Source: Helichrysum umbraculigerum (Eukaryota > Streptophyta > Magnoliopsida > Asterales > Asteraceae). Taken from it: a DNA stretch of 64,000 bases. The notes beneath the pieces are model-generated. The model was not told the DNA's origin and made no database searches. It saw only the letters and a program-made list of their open reading frames with translations. Within the stretch, counting starts at the first letter, position 1. Each line of letters opens with the position of its first letter. The DNA is taken from the NCBI GenBank assembly GCA_949592205.1, contig CATIUR010000003.1, positions 17,160,001 through 17,224,000 of the forward strand, read 5' to 3'. Made by a program: the position numbers and the translations under genes. This document shows, one piece after another, positions 20,198 to 30,901 of the stretch.

Positions 20198-23163
20198 TGT
20201 GACACCCGGCATTTTAGGCCATCATTATTACGCCTAATTATATCATTAATATATGTATTTAGTACGAAATAGGATTAAGTACAGTAACAACTATTAGATA
20301 TACATAAGGCTTATATATATACACTTATACGATTCGTTCAAATCGTACCAATTCGTATCAGATAAATATCTGACAACACAAAATGTGGACGTTGGTGAAA
20401 CTATTAATAAATAATATGAAATTATTTAATAACATTCATTATTACTTTATATTATGTTTATAATATAACAACACGTACATTTTGCTTAAAACGTCACCGA
20501 ACGTGATGAAAACGCGCGAAACGCGCCCGACATACGAAATATATTAAAGTTATATTTTTATAACTCAAAACTAAGTATTTTGATAAATTAAAATACTTTA
20601 AGTAAAAATCATGCGATTGCACGCGTATAATTAATACATTTAAAAACGTTACATTATTCAAACAAACGTATAACTCGCAACCGACAACCAAACGGAACCA
20701 ACTAATATTTTCACAACTCAAATATATTAACTTGGACAAAACTTTTATTTAAAATATCGAGTTTTAAAATGTTAACGAAACGTATTATATATATACGTAT
20801 AATGTATAAACGAACATTTAAACGACCGGAGAAACGAATACCGCACGGAGCGCGAACTTGGGGAACAAAAATAATAGACAACCACACTCTAGTGGGACCC
20901 ACACGGGTCAGTTTCTCCAAACAAGATCTACATTTTGTGGATCTTGTTTCTTAATCATTGATTATATATTATATACATATACATACATATGTACACCATT
21001 TCCATCTAGCTCTCTCTCTACTCTTGATCTCCCTCCCCTCTCTCCTCTGCTGATTTCCAGTAGCCACCACACCGCCATATCACCACCATAGTGCCACCAT
21101 GAGCCGCCACGTCGGAATTCAAGAGAAAACACCAAAACAAGCACTTTACTTCCTCCTTCTTCTTCTCGGTTTAACAAATGTTGTAAGAACTTCAAAATCT
21201 TTCTAAAATACTTGTTTTATGTTTATAGTCATATTATAGTGCTCACTCAACGTTATGATGTCCATAACATAAGACGAAATGCGCTTTAAAATACGAAAAC
21301 TTGTGTTTAAACTTGCTGTCCAGAAACTTACCTCACTTCCACGATTTTTATAAAAATCATAACAACATGAAAATGAACTTTTATTAAGCTTAAATCCAAG
21401 TTCAAGATGTTAACTTTCCAACGAAACCGATTTTGTAACATTTCGACTTCGTTTGCTATTTTAAAATAAATTTACCGTAACGTCGCCCGTTACTGTTCCG
21501 GCAGACAGACTGTCTCCTTCTCGAGACCATATCTCGAGTTCTAGGAGGAATCAACTCACGAAATCTAAACGAAAAATGATCCTTAAGATGTTATCTACAA
21601 CTTTGGTGTTTACTACTTTGACCAGATCCTCACGGAATTAAGTGTAGAAGCGGACCTTTGAGTGTTACTCATGTTCAGCCCGAATCTGACCACTTTCCAT
21701 ATCCATTTCTGTTTAAAATAGTAAGTGAACCTCCAAAATCATAATAAATTGCAGAAATGAACTAGATACATATGAGAACATGCTGTATTTTTGTTGAGAC
21801 CAAACTCAGTCTAAAAAGTAGTGAAAACGGTAGGATTATCAAGTCGAAAAACTAAAATACGTATAAAAGGGACTGTTTTGGTATATTTGTGAAAACGCCA
21901 CTTCGAGAGGCCCACGAAACATAACGACAATTTTATAAACTTATTTAACCATTTTAAGGGTTGTGTAAAAGTATCAGATCAAACCGAGATCGTTTGACCC
22001 CAAACCCGAATACGAAAACACACAAAGATATTTTTATAACGAAACAAACAAAATTATATTTTTAGAATATAATTTCAATCCGTAACCAACGGGCCGCACT
22101 TATTTTATAAACTTCAAATATAAACACTTATCGAATACTTTGGACATATTTAATCGAGTGAACACTAATATGGATGATATAATTAGACGTCCACTTACTC
22201 ATTTATAATCTCGCGTGTTTAGGACACTAGAAGATTACCATTGGTACAACGCACGTATAATAGATTGCTAGCACCCACAGGTGAGTCTCACGGCCCCATT
22301 TTACTGTTTTTGCTTTGGGGGAGATGCATTACTTGTTTACTGAAATTACTTGTTTACTGAAATTACTTGTTTACTTAAATTACTTGTTTACTGAAATACG
22401 TGTACAAAGTTACTGTCTTACCGACTTATTTACTTATTGTTTTACTGTCAAACCGACTCACCTACTTTACTGTTTTACTGACTTTATTGTTGTTATTTTA
22501 CAAACTTACTAATGTACGTACTTACTAATTCACTGACTATTAAACTTACTGTTTGACCGACTTGTAAACTTACTTTGTTACCGACTTACAAATTTACTGT
22601 TTTACCGACTTACAAACTCACTGTTTTACAGACTTACTGATTTACAGACTTAATACATTACAGACTACTGACCTACAGACTTACAGACTTACTGAAATGC
22701 ATGAGTTACGATTAATCCAATGAAGTCCTCTGAATCATAGTTGTTAGTTATGGGATAAGCGCGAATTTTAGTATATGGATCCATATGGGACTGACAATCC
22801 CCGTCCGGGGTAGTAGCGCCACCACGAACCGTACTCGTATAAACGGACATTTTGTACTCGTTTCGTATGAGTGTTTTTGGATTAGCATTCACGGGGGCAG
22901 ATTACCGACTTATTAAGCTTCGACTATGATGGCTCATGGCAGAATACACTGACCCTACTATACTTATGAAATCCTTACTTACCGACCTTACTACATTGTA
23001 CCATCATACTTTACTGTCTTACTTACTTGAAAACTTCATACTTACTGACATATACATTGTGAATTCTTTACTACTGACTGATTGTACTTGTACGAAAATT
23101 TACTTACTACTTGGTATACAAATTTCTATTACTATTTACTACAAACCTGTGAGATTCATCAAC
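20198..23163 (+). repeat. Old gypsy LTR fragment, same family as GYP-C
   Basis: It starts TGTGACACCCGGC, like the GYP-C LTR at 23578, and shares blocks in the same order: GGACGTTGGTGAAA, then AACGCGC..AACGCGCCCGACA, a CACCACCATA-rich stretch before TTGTAAGAA, and later CAGGTGAGT with a run of TTTACTG words. It is much more diverged than an LTR pair should be, so it is a separate older insertion or solo LTR. The 3' end is cut where the next LTR fragment begins at 23164. No PBS follows it. Confidence 0.65.
22331..22398 (+). repeat. 17-bp tandem repeat, four copies
   Basis: ACTTGTTTACTGAAATT-type units start at 22331, 22348, 22365 and 22382, then grade into looser TTACTGTTTTACCGAC-like units to about 22690. 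It lies within the old LTR fragment, at the place corresponding to the 26-bp array of GYP-C. Confidence 0.85.
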
Positions 23164-23577
23164 TGTAACACCCCTAAAATACAGGAAAGAAAGCAAGCAT
23201 GTTATGCACTTGATCGAGTGAATGAATGTTAGTATACATACCACCTAGAGGTATGTTACTAAAGGCAAAGTTTATAGTATGCATACCACTTAGAGGTATG
23301 GTACTAAAGGAAAGATGTTGCACTTACACAATGATTGTGTGGTAAAGTAAGAAATGGTCATAATAATATTATATGTAGAAAGGTTATGTTCTTATTCCTT
23401 TAATTGCTCATGTACTCACTAAGCTTAATGCTTACCCCGTAAGATGTTTAATGTTGTAGGTGCTTGGTTCGGTTAAACCAAATGGTTAAAGTGGATAAAA
23501 GATGGATGCAAGAGATTAGCGTGGAATGGAGCTTGCTTTACGGTTAGATAAGCTCTCTTTCCTTGAATGATCGTTAT
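23164..23577 (+). repeat. LTR fragment sharing its start with the LTR at 63643
   Basis: Its first 19 bases, TGTAACACCCCTAAAATAC, are identical to the LTR start at 63643; after that the two differ. A short direct repeat around CATACCACCTAGAGGTATG (23237-23257 and 23282-23302) is inside. It ends directly at the start of the GYP-C LTR. Probably an internally deleted LTR remnant; boundaries on the right are uncertain. Confidence 0.4.
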
Positions 23578-25420
23578 TGTGACACCCGACGATTTAGGGT
23601 TACTAATTAACCTGCTAGAAACCCTAATTACGTGTGTTTAGTATAGTATTAGGCTAAATACTTGTAATTACTTGTAACTATTTGTATATTTATGTGAATA
23701 TACACTCCCGTAATTGATTTATATTACGCTTACGTAATTAGTTGTAATTACGCTTACGCAATTTGGTAAAATTGTGCAAACCAACCGGACGGAGTCTGAC
23801 ACAGCATAAATACGGACGTTGGTGAAAAACTTTCTATAAATAACTTAAATCTATTTTTAGAAGTTATTTATCATTATTTATTATTTTATTAAAATAATAT
23901 ACGAAAAACCTAGGCGTTTTGACTAAAACGTCTCAAACGTAACAGAAACGCGCGGAACGCGCCCGACAATCGAACGAAAACCAAAAGATATTTTTATAAT
24001 TTAAAATATATTATCTTATATGAAATTATTATAAATAAAAACATCGTATAATAATTCATCAATAAAAACGTCTAATTAAAACGTTACGCGATTAAACCTC
24101 CGTAAAACAAACGCGCAAATCGAGGTCGATAAATAAACGGAACATTTTTATAAATGTATTCAAGTAGTTATATTAAATATTTCAAGTAAAAATATCGGAA
24201 TTTAAATCGTTACTTAAATACGCGTATTAAACGTTTAACGAATATATAAACACCGAACCGACCGAGTAAACGAACGTAAAACGCAACAAATTAAATGGGT
24301 AATGAAAAATGACCAAAATACCCCTTGTGGGACCACATGGGGGCCGGCCCTCCCATGTGCCACCACCCCCTCTCCTCCTCTCTTGTTACATGCAAAATCA
24401 TTATGATATTCTTCACCACTTACACACTTCACTTCTTTTCTTTTTACTAACACACTCAAACTCTTCAACTCTCTCTCTCTCTACTCTCTCAATTTTCTGA
24501 AGAAAACTCAGCCCTTCCTCCACCATATCACCACCATAAATCACTATCAACCACCATCTTCATCTTCATCAAGTTACAAAGGAGATTCAAGAAAACAAGA
24601 CCCCAAGAGTTCATCATCATCATCTCATCTTATCTTCACCATCTCTTTGTAAGAAAACCCTTTTCTTGATCTTAAGCTACTGATTTATATCTTATATAGC
24701 TCATCTAACTTGATTATGTCCAAAAAGAAGTGCAAAAATCGTTTTTATAAAGCAAACTTAAACATGCATAAATCTGCCTAAAAATCGTCAGCTTACAAAA
24801 ATATTCGTATAAAATCGTATACTAAGAGTTAGACGATGAAATTTTTTGAAATTTGAGTATCGAAAAGATCTACAACTTTCGTGTTTTGCACTTTTACCAG
24901 AAACGTATTCATTTTTCTCTACGAGCCGATTTATAGGACTGACCTGTTAGTTTTCGATAAATCTGTTCGGAACTTTCGCGAAATTAATTACCTATGTTAA
25001 TGGACATATTGGAAGCTGTAAATTTGACATGTTAGTCTAGACACTTAGTAGATCAGTTGGTAAAAGTTTTGAGGTTTGATTTGGATTAGAGATAGGCGAA
25101 ATCAGTTGGCGTAATGACCCGACATAAACCGAAAACGTTGAATCTTGAAGTTTTAAGATGCGAATTTAAAACCGACACCTCGAAATAATCCCGACATGAA
25201 CCGACATATTTTATAAGCTTATTTAACTGAAATGTGGGTTGGGTAAAAGTTCGGGTCAAACCGGGTAGGTTTGACCAAGTCAACAAAAACGGCTTGGTGG
25301 CTAAAAACGACAAAACTTACTATTTTTGGAAAGTGGTAACAAAAATGTGTTAGGATGGCTTAATTAATGTCCTTGACCAAAAACGAGACTTGAAAAGTTT
25401 CCCAAATTAGAAACCGACAC

Positions 25421-25500
25421 TTAAATTGGTAAGTGACTCTATAAATTGGTAAGTGACTCTATAAATTGGTAAGTGACTCTATAAATTGAGAAGTGACTTA
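25421..25500 (+). repeat. 20-bp tandem repeat, four copies
   Basis: ATAAATTGGTAAGTGACTCT units start at 25421, 25441, 25461 and 25481, the first and last with small changes. Confidence 0.9.
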
Positions 25501-25508
25501 TATATTGA

Positions 25509-25709
25509 TCAGGTTTGACCAACCTTGACTAGTTTGACTAGGTTTGACCAACCTTGACTAGTTTGACCAGGTTTGACCAATTTTGACCAGGTTTGACCAA
25601 CCTTGACTAGTTTGACCAGGTTTGACCAACCTTGACTAGTTTGACTAGGTTTGACCAACCTTGACCAAGTTTGACCAGCTTTGACCAATGAGTTGACCAA
25701 CTTTGACCT
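25509..25709 (+). repeat. TTGACC-rich minisatellite
   Basis: About 15 units of TTTGACCA and TTGACTAG words alternate in a roughly 26-28-bp higher-order period. TTGAC is the core of the plant W-box, so the array holds an unusual density of possible WRKY sites; that role is an inference. Confidence 0.8.
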
Positions 25710-26288
25710 ACGGCTTAAGGCTTATACAAGCTAAAATAATCTATTTGCAACACACGATTTGTACTACTGAATAGCATACAACAAAACAAACTTGATAATA
25801 GTGTCTAAATGAATTATTATTACAAACTTTCACCAACGGGTCGTACATGTTTTAATAAACGAACTTGAACAACTTATTTGGACATACTAGTTGATGAACT
25901 AGCCTTAGGTGGACATTAACCCTCCACCTACACGATTGACTTAAGTGGACATTGACCCCACTTATACAATCGCTATAGATGGTCTTATGAGACATCTACT
26001 TACATACAACCTTATATGTTTAGGATATTAGAAGGTTGCACGTTGGATACACTCATTGCTTGCTTATTTGATTATTTGGTAGCTGCTTGCTAAACTCAGG
26101 TGAGTTTCATAGCCCCTCTTTTACTGTTTTTACTCGTTTTGAACTGTTTTGGGGTGAGATACATGCTCAAACTATTTTATGAACTGTTTTATGAACTGTT
26201 GTTAGGAAAACACTTATATGATTTGCATGAGTTACTCTCTATACTACTAAGGCCAATACAACCATTTAAATCTGCTGATTTACTCTTG

Positions 26289-26474
26289 CGATATTGCGGT
26301 AAAGCAATACAAAACGATATTGCGGTAAAGCAATACAAAACGATATTGCGGTAAAGCAATACAAAACGATATTGCGGTAAAGCAATACAAAACGATATTG
26401 CGGTAAAGTAATACAAAACGATATTGTGGTAAAGCAATACAAACATTTCGATATTGTGGTAAAGCAATAGAAAC
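26289..26474 (+). repeat. 26-bp tandem repeat, seven copies
   Basis: CGATATTGCGGTAAAGCAAT plus ACAAAA forms the unit. Copies start at 26289, 26315, 26341, 26367, 26393, 26419 and 26449. The first five are nearly identical; the last two carry GTGG for GCGG and a 4-bp insertion. Confidence 0.92.
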
Positions 26475-26804
26475 TATTAAATCTTGTGATTTACAAATAC
26501 GATATTGGCAATAGTATACAGAACTTGATTTATACAGAAACTCTGTTTTACAGAACTTTACTTTACAACAAGAAAATCATGCGTTTACATTATTTACTTT
26601 ACAGATTAAACCTATGAACTCACCAACATTATGTTGACCCATTTTAGCGTGTATTCTCAGGTTCACAGATGCAGTAGGACTACCCACAGGAAACAACATT
26701 CTAGAGGTCGTTCGATGTAACTTTATGTGATGATACCTTATTTGGCCGGCGCCCCCATGACACCTCCTACTTCCGCTGCCACGTGTTTTGGGGGTGCGAC
26801 AGAT

Positions 26805-26816
26805 TGGTATCAGAGC
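26805..26816 (+). other. GYP-C primer binding site
   Basis: TGGTATCAGAGC, complementary to initiator-Met tRNA, lies 3 nt after the LTR end. Confidence 0.95.
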
Positions 26817-28255
26817 CTAAGGTTATAGCGAACTAGGATTGCATTAGTGACCTAGACTATAACCCTTAGGTTAGTATTCCTAATTTGGTATGACTGATTC
26901 AGCAATTGCATCATTCGAACTTAATTTAACATAGCCTGATCAACTATGTACAATTAAAGGAGATTCGATGCAAGACCTGAAATGGTTATAGTGAATAGGA
27001 ATACATTAGAAGACTTTGATCAAGGTTAGAAACGGGACCAACCTTTATACGTACTTATGTGCTAGGTTTTTATATATATATGTGTATATATATTTAACCT
27101 TATGTATACAAACTTATTTGCCATTCTTCACAGCAACCACTCCCATAACTACGTCACATGACATCGAAAACGAGGCTCTAGCCTTACATACTACAGTGGA
27201 GATTTCCACGGTACCCACTCGCCCAACCATATCGGGCAACGAAATAATCGAATAGGACTCACTTGAGGAGAATCCACCAAAGGATTCGCCACCCAAATAA
27301 GTGACGCCTACTTCACCCCCTTCTTTCCGCTCGCAACCAAATCACTCGGGAACACGTATAGAACTTAAAACGTATAATACTTCGACACCTAGATGAACTA
27401 CACCTCCTCCCGTCACTTCGCACTCTTTGTTCCCACTTGTATCATAGACCCATGGAGCGCGCGTGCTACACACGACTAGAAGAACAAACACACCACCTCG
27501 AACTAGAACTTGTCCTATTCATACCACTACTACTGATACTCCACCCACTAGGACCCGTTGTAGGGCAGATGTCCGCCAATGGAATTGGTTACCCGTAACA
27601 CTTGAGACTTGGAGAACTGAAGAAGGAATATAGATTTCTACAGAGGACGGAGAAGCTATCGACATGCGAACCTCTCTATACGCACATGAACCCACTTACC
27701 ATACCGTTCTGGTACTAGCTGCTAGGCTACGCCTCCACGAAAATAGAATAAACACTATGGAGTTAGAACAAACGAAATCCTTTTAGGTTGGATGCACCTG
27801 GCATAGGGCCGAGTTGCACAGATCCTTGAGGGTCAACAAAATCTTAGCGAAACCATAGAAACTATCCATCTCCAGGTGATGGAGACTAGAGACGAAGTCG
27901 CTACCTTGCAATTAAGACTAGTGTGCAAAATAGAACTCGCTTAGGACTAGTAGAAATTCCACTAAACATGTACTGTGTGTAGGAAACAATTTTCAAATAA
28001 ATCTTTCGTCAGACATTTTCCATGAATTATTCACAAACATAAATCTTCCAACGGATTTTGGACAAACAGAATTTTCAACACTTTTCAGTGACCAGAGTTT
28101 TCAACGTATTTTCATCTATTTGAGCCTTTAACGAATTTTCATCAAACGGTTACTCGAAATTTCCCACAACTTCAATTTTTCAATGGATTTTTGTTAAACA
28201 AAATTTTTCACGTTTTATTAATGACAAGAGTTTTCAACAGATTCACGTCAGCAGC
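26817..28255 (+). pseudogene. GYP-C leader and decayed gag region
   Basis: The leader runs to an acceptor-like TTCTTCACAG at 27123-27132. After it, broken frames with gag-like composition follow (for example 27133-27255, then charged pieces to about 27950). Stops are frequent and no zinc knuckle or protease is visible. From 27960 the sequence is AT-rich with recurring TTTTCAACGAATTTTCATC-like words. ATH-A begins at 28256, so the rest of GYP-C is not contiguous here. Confidence 0.5.
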
Positions 28256-28752
28256 TGATGTGACGTAAAAAGTCATGTTTTTAGAAGCTTTATTCCTCAC
28301 ATTTTGTACCTTTCTTTAGTGAAAACATTCCAAAACATTGATTATTTACTAAAATACACTAAAGTGGTTCAAAAGTAGACGTTGTGATAAAAATCACTGA
28401 AAACACTCTAAAAATGCACAAAACACAGCATTTTAATACAGGCCGATTCCTCCGATCTCATTTTCCTGTCAAGACACACTTCCTAACTTCTACCATCTGT
28501 TGTACAGGTAAAATCGAGACGGAAAAATCTGGAATCAAGTGAAACGGCCAAAGGACGGAGAAACCACTACGCTTTCAGAGCCATTAAAAGTCATTTCGGA
28601 TACGCCTAAGCTCTAAACATCCAATTTCTGTGAGATTGGCATCATTAGAAGTGTAACGGAATTACGAAACCACAGGCAAAAGAATCAAGTCAAACGGACG
28701 CATAACGAAGGAGATACGGACGTTTTAAGCAACGAACGAAATCAGACAGAGC

Positions 28753-28844
28753 CCGTATACGGCCCCACACACCGTATACGGCCCTTGTGAGACCGTATAC
28801 GGCCCTCACTACACCGTATACAGCCCCTACAAGGCCGTATACGG
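28753..28844 (+). promoter_or_regulatory. Five phased palindromic CCGTATACGG boxes, ATH-A 5' LTR
   Basis: Boxes start at 28753, 28772, 28793, 28814 and 28835 (spacing 19, 21, 21, 21). The fourth is CCGTATACAG. The last ends about 79 bp upstream of the TATA box. A perfect 10-bp palindrome repeated on one helical face suggests a dimeric DNA-binding protein; the protein is unknown. Confidence 0.75.
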
Positions 28845-28922
28845 TCCCTGCACCCCCATATCGTGCTTCGTTTGCTTGTACGTGCTGCTTCGTGAGTTGT
28901 ACGTGCGATTTTATGCTTTGCC

Positions 28923-28930
28923 TATAAATA
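28923..28930 (+). promoter_or_regulatory. TATA box of the ATH-A 5' LTR
   Basis: TATAAATA in the context GCCTATAAATAGTGG is a strong plant TATA box. A CT-rich stretch (28974-29050) follows. The 3' LTR has the same box at 59943-59950. Confidence 0.85.
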
Positions 28931-30711
28931 GTGGACACCCCTCACTTCACCAACATACCAACTTTCTCATCTCATTTCTTCCTTACACTTTCTCTCTCAC
29001 ACACATCACTCTCTCTAGTTTCTCTCTCTAAGGGATTTTCTCTCTCTAGAATTGAGCTAGTTAGAGAGATAGTTAGGTAGAGGTAGCTTTTAGCTTTTGT
29101 ACGGAGGCACTCCAAGACATTGTATTTGCGAAGATCTGTCTGTAATAAATTCGTATCAGGTTCCATTTATATATCTCTTACTTTCCAGTTTTAAACATGT
29201 GTTGCTTTGTTTATTCTTGTTTAGGATTGTATGCTAGATATATAATGTTAGGCTAGACATTTCTTTGTGTTTACTATGATGTAGTTATGTTAGAATAGTC
29301 AAAATGTTTATGCCATGCTGTTACTCTGCCCGTGTTACTTTAAACTGTGTATGAACTCGTAAACTGAATCTCGAATGTTTATCTATCCAACCTATGCTGT
29401 GGTTAGAAGCTTCCTGCTAGAACTTGGCCAATTACTAGTGGTACGTTCTCTACCTATTCTATACTTGATGATCAATGAACTTGGTATGGCCGTGTTCCCT
29501 AGGTTGAAACAAATCATAAGAGACACGGAGCGTAGGATTAGAGATAGGTTAGATTCATGTTTATCTGTTATATATCTTTGAGAGAACTTTCGGGATATTT
29601 ATGATTTAATTATTGGTTATCTGCTATGCTAGGATTAAGGTGTTCTGTTATGTGTTACCCTATCGCATGTTCTTGTTTGATTGTTGCCTTAGGAGTGATG
29701 CATGCTAGAGTTATCCCCTTGGTTCATATCAGTAACTGTATAATTAGGTTTTCAGACACAGAATATTGGTTTACACAGTGGATTAACATGCATGGAATAG
29801 TTGTGATGATTTATATCTGTAATGCTGAACAATTTAACTGACCGTTAGCCCGATTATCTCAACTTGGTCCGCGGGATTATCCCCGTTCGTGTTCTTGTTC
29901 AATCAACAATTCACGCTACGATACAGACGTCTCTGATGACTGTGACTGGGGACCAGGATTCGAGGATAGTCGTCGGTTAAATTGGTCTGTACATTTGGGA
30001 GAACTTCCGGTGTATCTGACTTCTATAACTGCTATCCACGTGACATGTTATTTATCTGATTGCGGACAACTCTACGTTAGATATTTAATAGGATCGTAGT
30101 TGTAGCTCATTAGGATATAGGAAATCTGCGGGAGTAATGTGGAACCCTAATTAATGTAACGGAAAAACCGTAAAACGCCCTATTACTCGGTATAGTGCTG
30201 GAAACACCAATTGGTGGAGTACAAACGTATGGAAGCCGCGGAACGGTCGTAGGTACAATACTTTGCATTAGTTATGTTTATATCCTCTCCGGGTTAGTCA
30301 TCACATCTAGTAGCCTTACCCTTGACTATTCATCAATAACATTTAACGAAATCATAGTAAACACTCGCTTATCCTCTGTTGACCGAGTCTCCGTACAAAC
30401 CTCTTTAGTTCTGTTTTCTTTATTTAATTAGTATTTAGTTATAAAAACAAAACCTATCCAAAAAGCTTTTAAAAACCCCAGCTGAATCTCCAAAGATAAT
30501 AAAACTTCCTAGACTCCCATGCCCGTTGCAGTTTGAAGAACGACACCTGAGTCATACATACCACTTGCTGCCCTTTTAGGTCTGTCAGTAGTATACAGCT
30601 TAGGATTCCCCTGCTCTACAAATTTAAAACCCACTGTTCGCCGCTTCTATTGCTGTTGGATCAACGACCGGAATCAAATCCGTCCGACCAATAGGGGCAA
30701 CGACAAGTTTT

Positions 30712-30729
30712 TGGCGCCGCTGCCGGGGA
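30712..30729 (+). other. ATH-A primer binding site (tRNA-Asp type)
   Basis: TGGCGCCGCTGCCGGGGA, 6 nt after the LTR end, is the PBS form used by Athila and related endogenous plant retroelements, matched to tRNA-Asp. Confidence 0.9.
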
Positions 30730-30901
30730 CTACAACGACCGATTTTAGGAATTTTGTTATCTTAGTTATTTAGCGATCCTTACGGAAGATCAAAATCATC
30801 CGGAAGTTACAGTTTTTATCCCTAGGTTAGTTAGTTTTTAATTTCCCGTCATTAGTTAAACCTATCCTTTCCAAAACCCTATTTTCTTCTTAAAACAAGT
30901 T

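Larger units (their letters stand above)
23578..26801 (+). repeat. GYP-C 5' LTR, 3.2 kb
   Basis: It starts TGTGACACCCGAC and ends GGGGGTGCGACA, followed after 3 nt by a tRNA-iMet-type PBS, so it is a 5' LTR in plus orientation. It contains a CACCACCATA-rich leader (24515-24640) ending at a donor-like CTTT|GTAAGA (24648-24655) and three different tandem arrays (25421-25500, 25509-25709, 26289-26474). No matching 3' LTR is in the window; the element is cut by ATH-A at 28256 and its 3' half is gone or unrecognisable. Confidence 0.8.
28256..30705 (+). repeat. ATH-A 5' LTR, 2450 bp
   Basis: It starts TGATGTGACG and ends ACGACA, with the PBS 6 nt later. U3 carries five palindromic boxes and a TATA box. 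The 5-bp left flank is GCAGC (28251-28255); the matching right copy is lost with the 3' LTR end. Confidence 0.92.

Noticed and set aside
26189..26467. Minus-strand repeated frame over the 26-bp array as a repeat protein
   Set aside because: The frame is a by-product of a tandem repeat that lacks stops; the period is not a multiple of three and composition is unlike a protein.
28753..28844. CCGTATACGG repeats as a CRISPR-like array
   Set aside because: Repeats are 10 bp with 9-11-bp gaps in a plant LTR promoter, far too short, and no cas genes are present.
29375..29841. Two hydrophobic frames repeated at 60397-60863, as membrane proteins
   Set aside because: They lie in both ATH-A LTRs downstream of the TATA box; repetition is due to the LTR pair.
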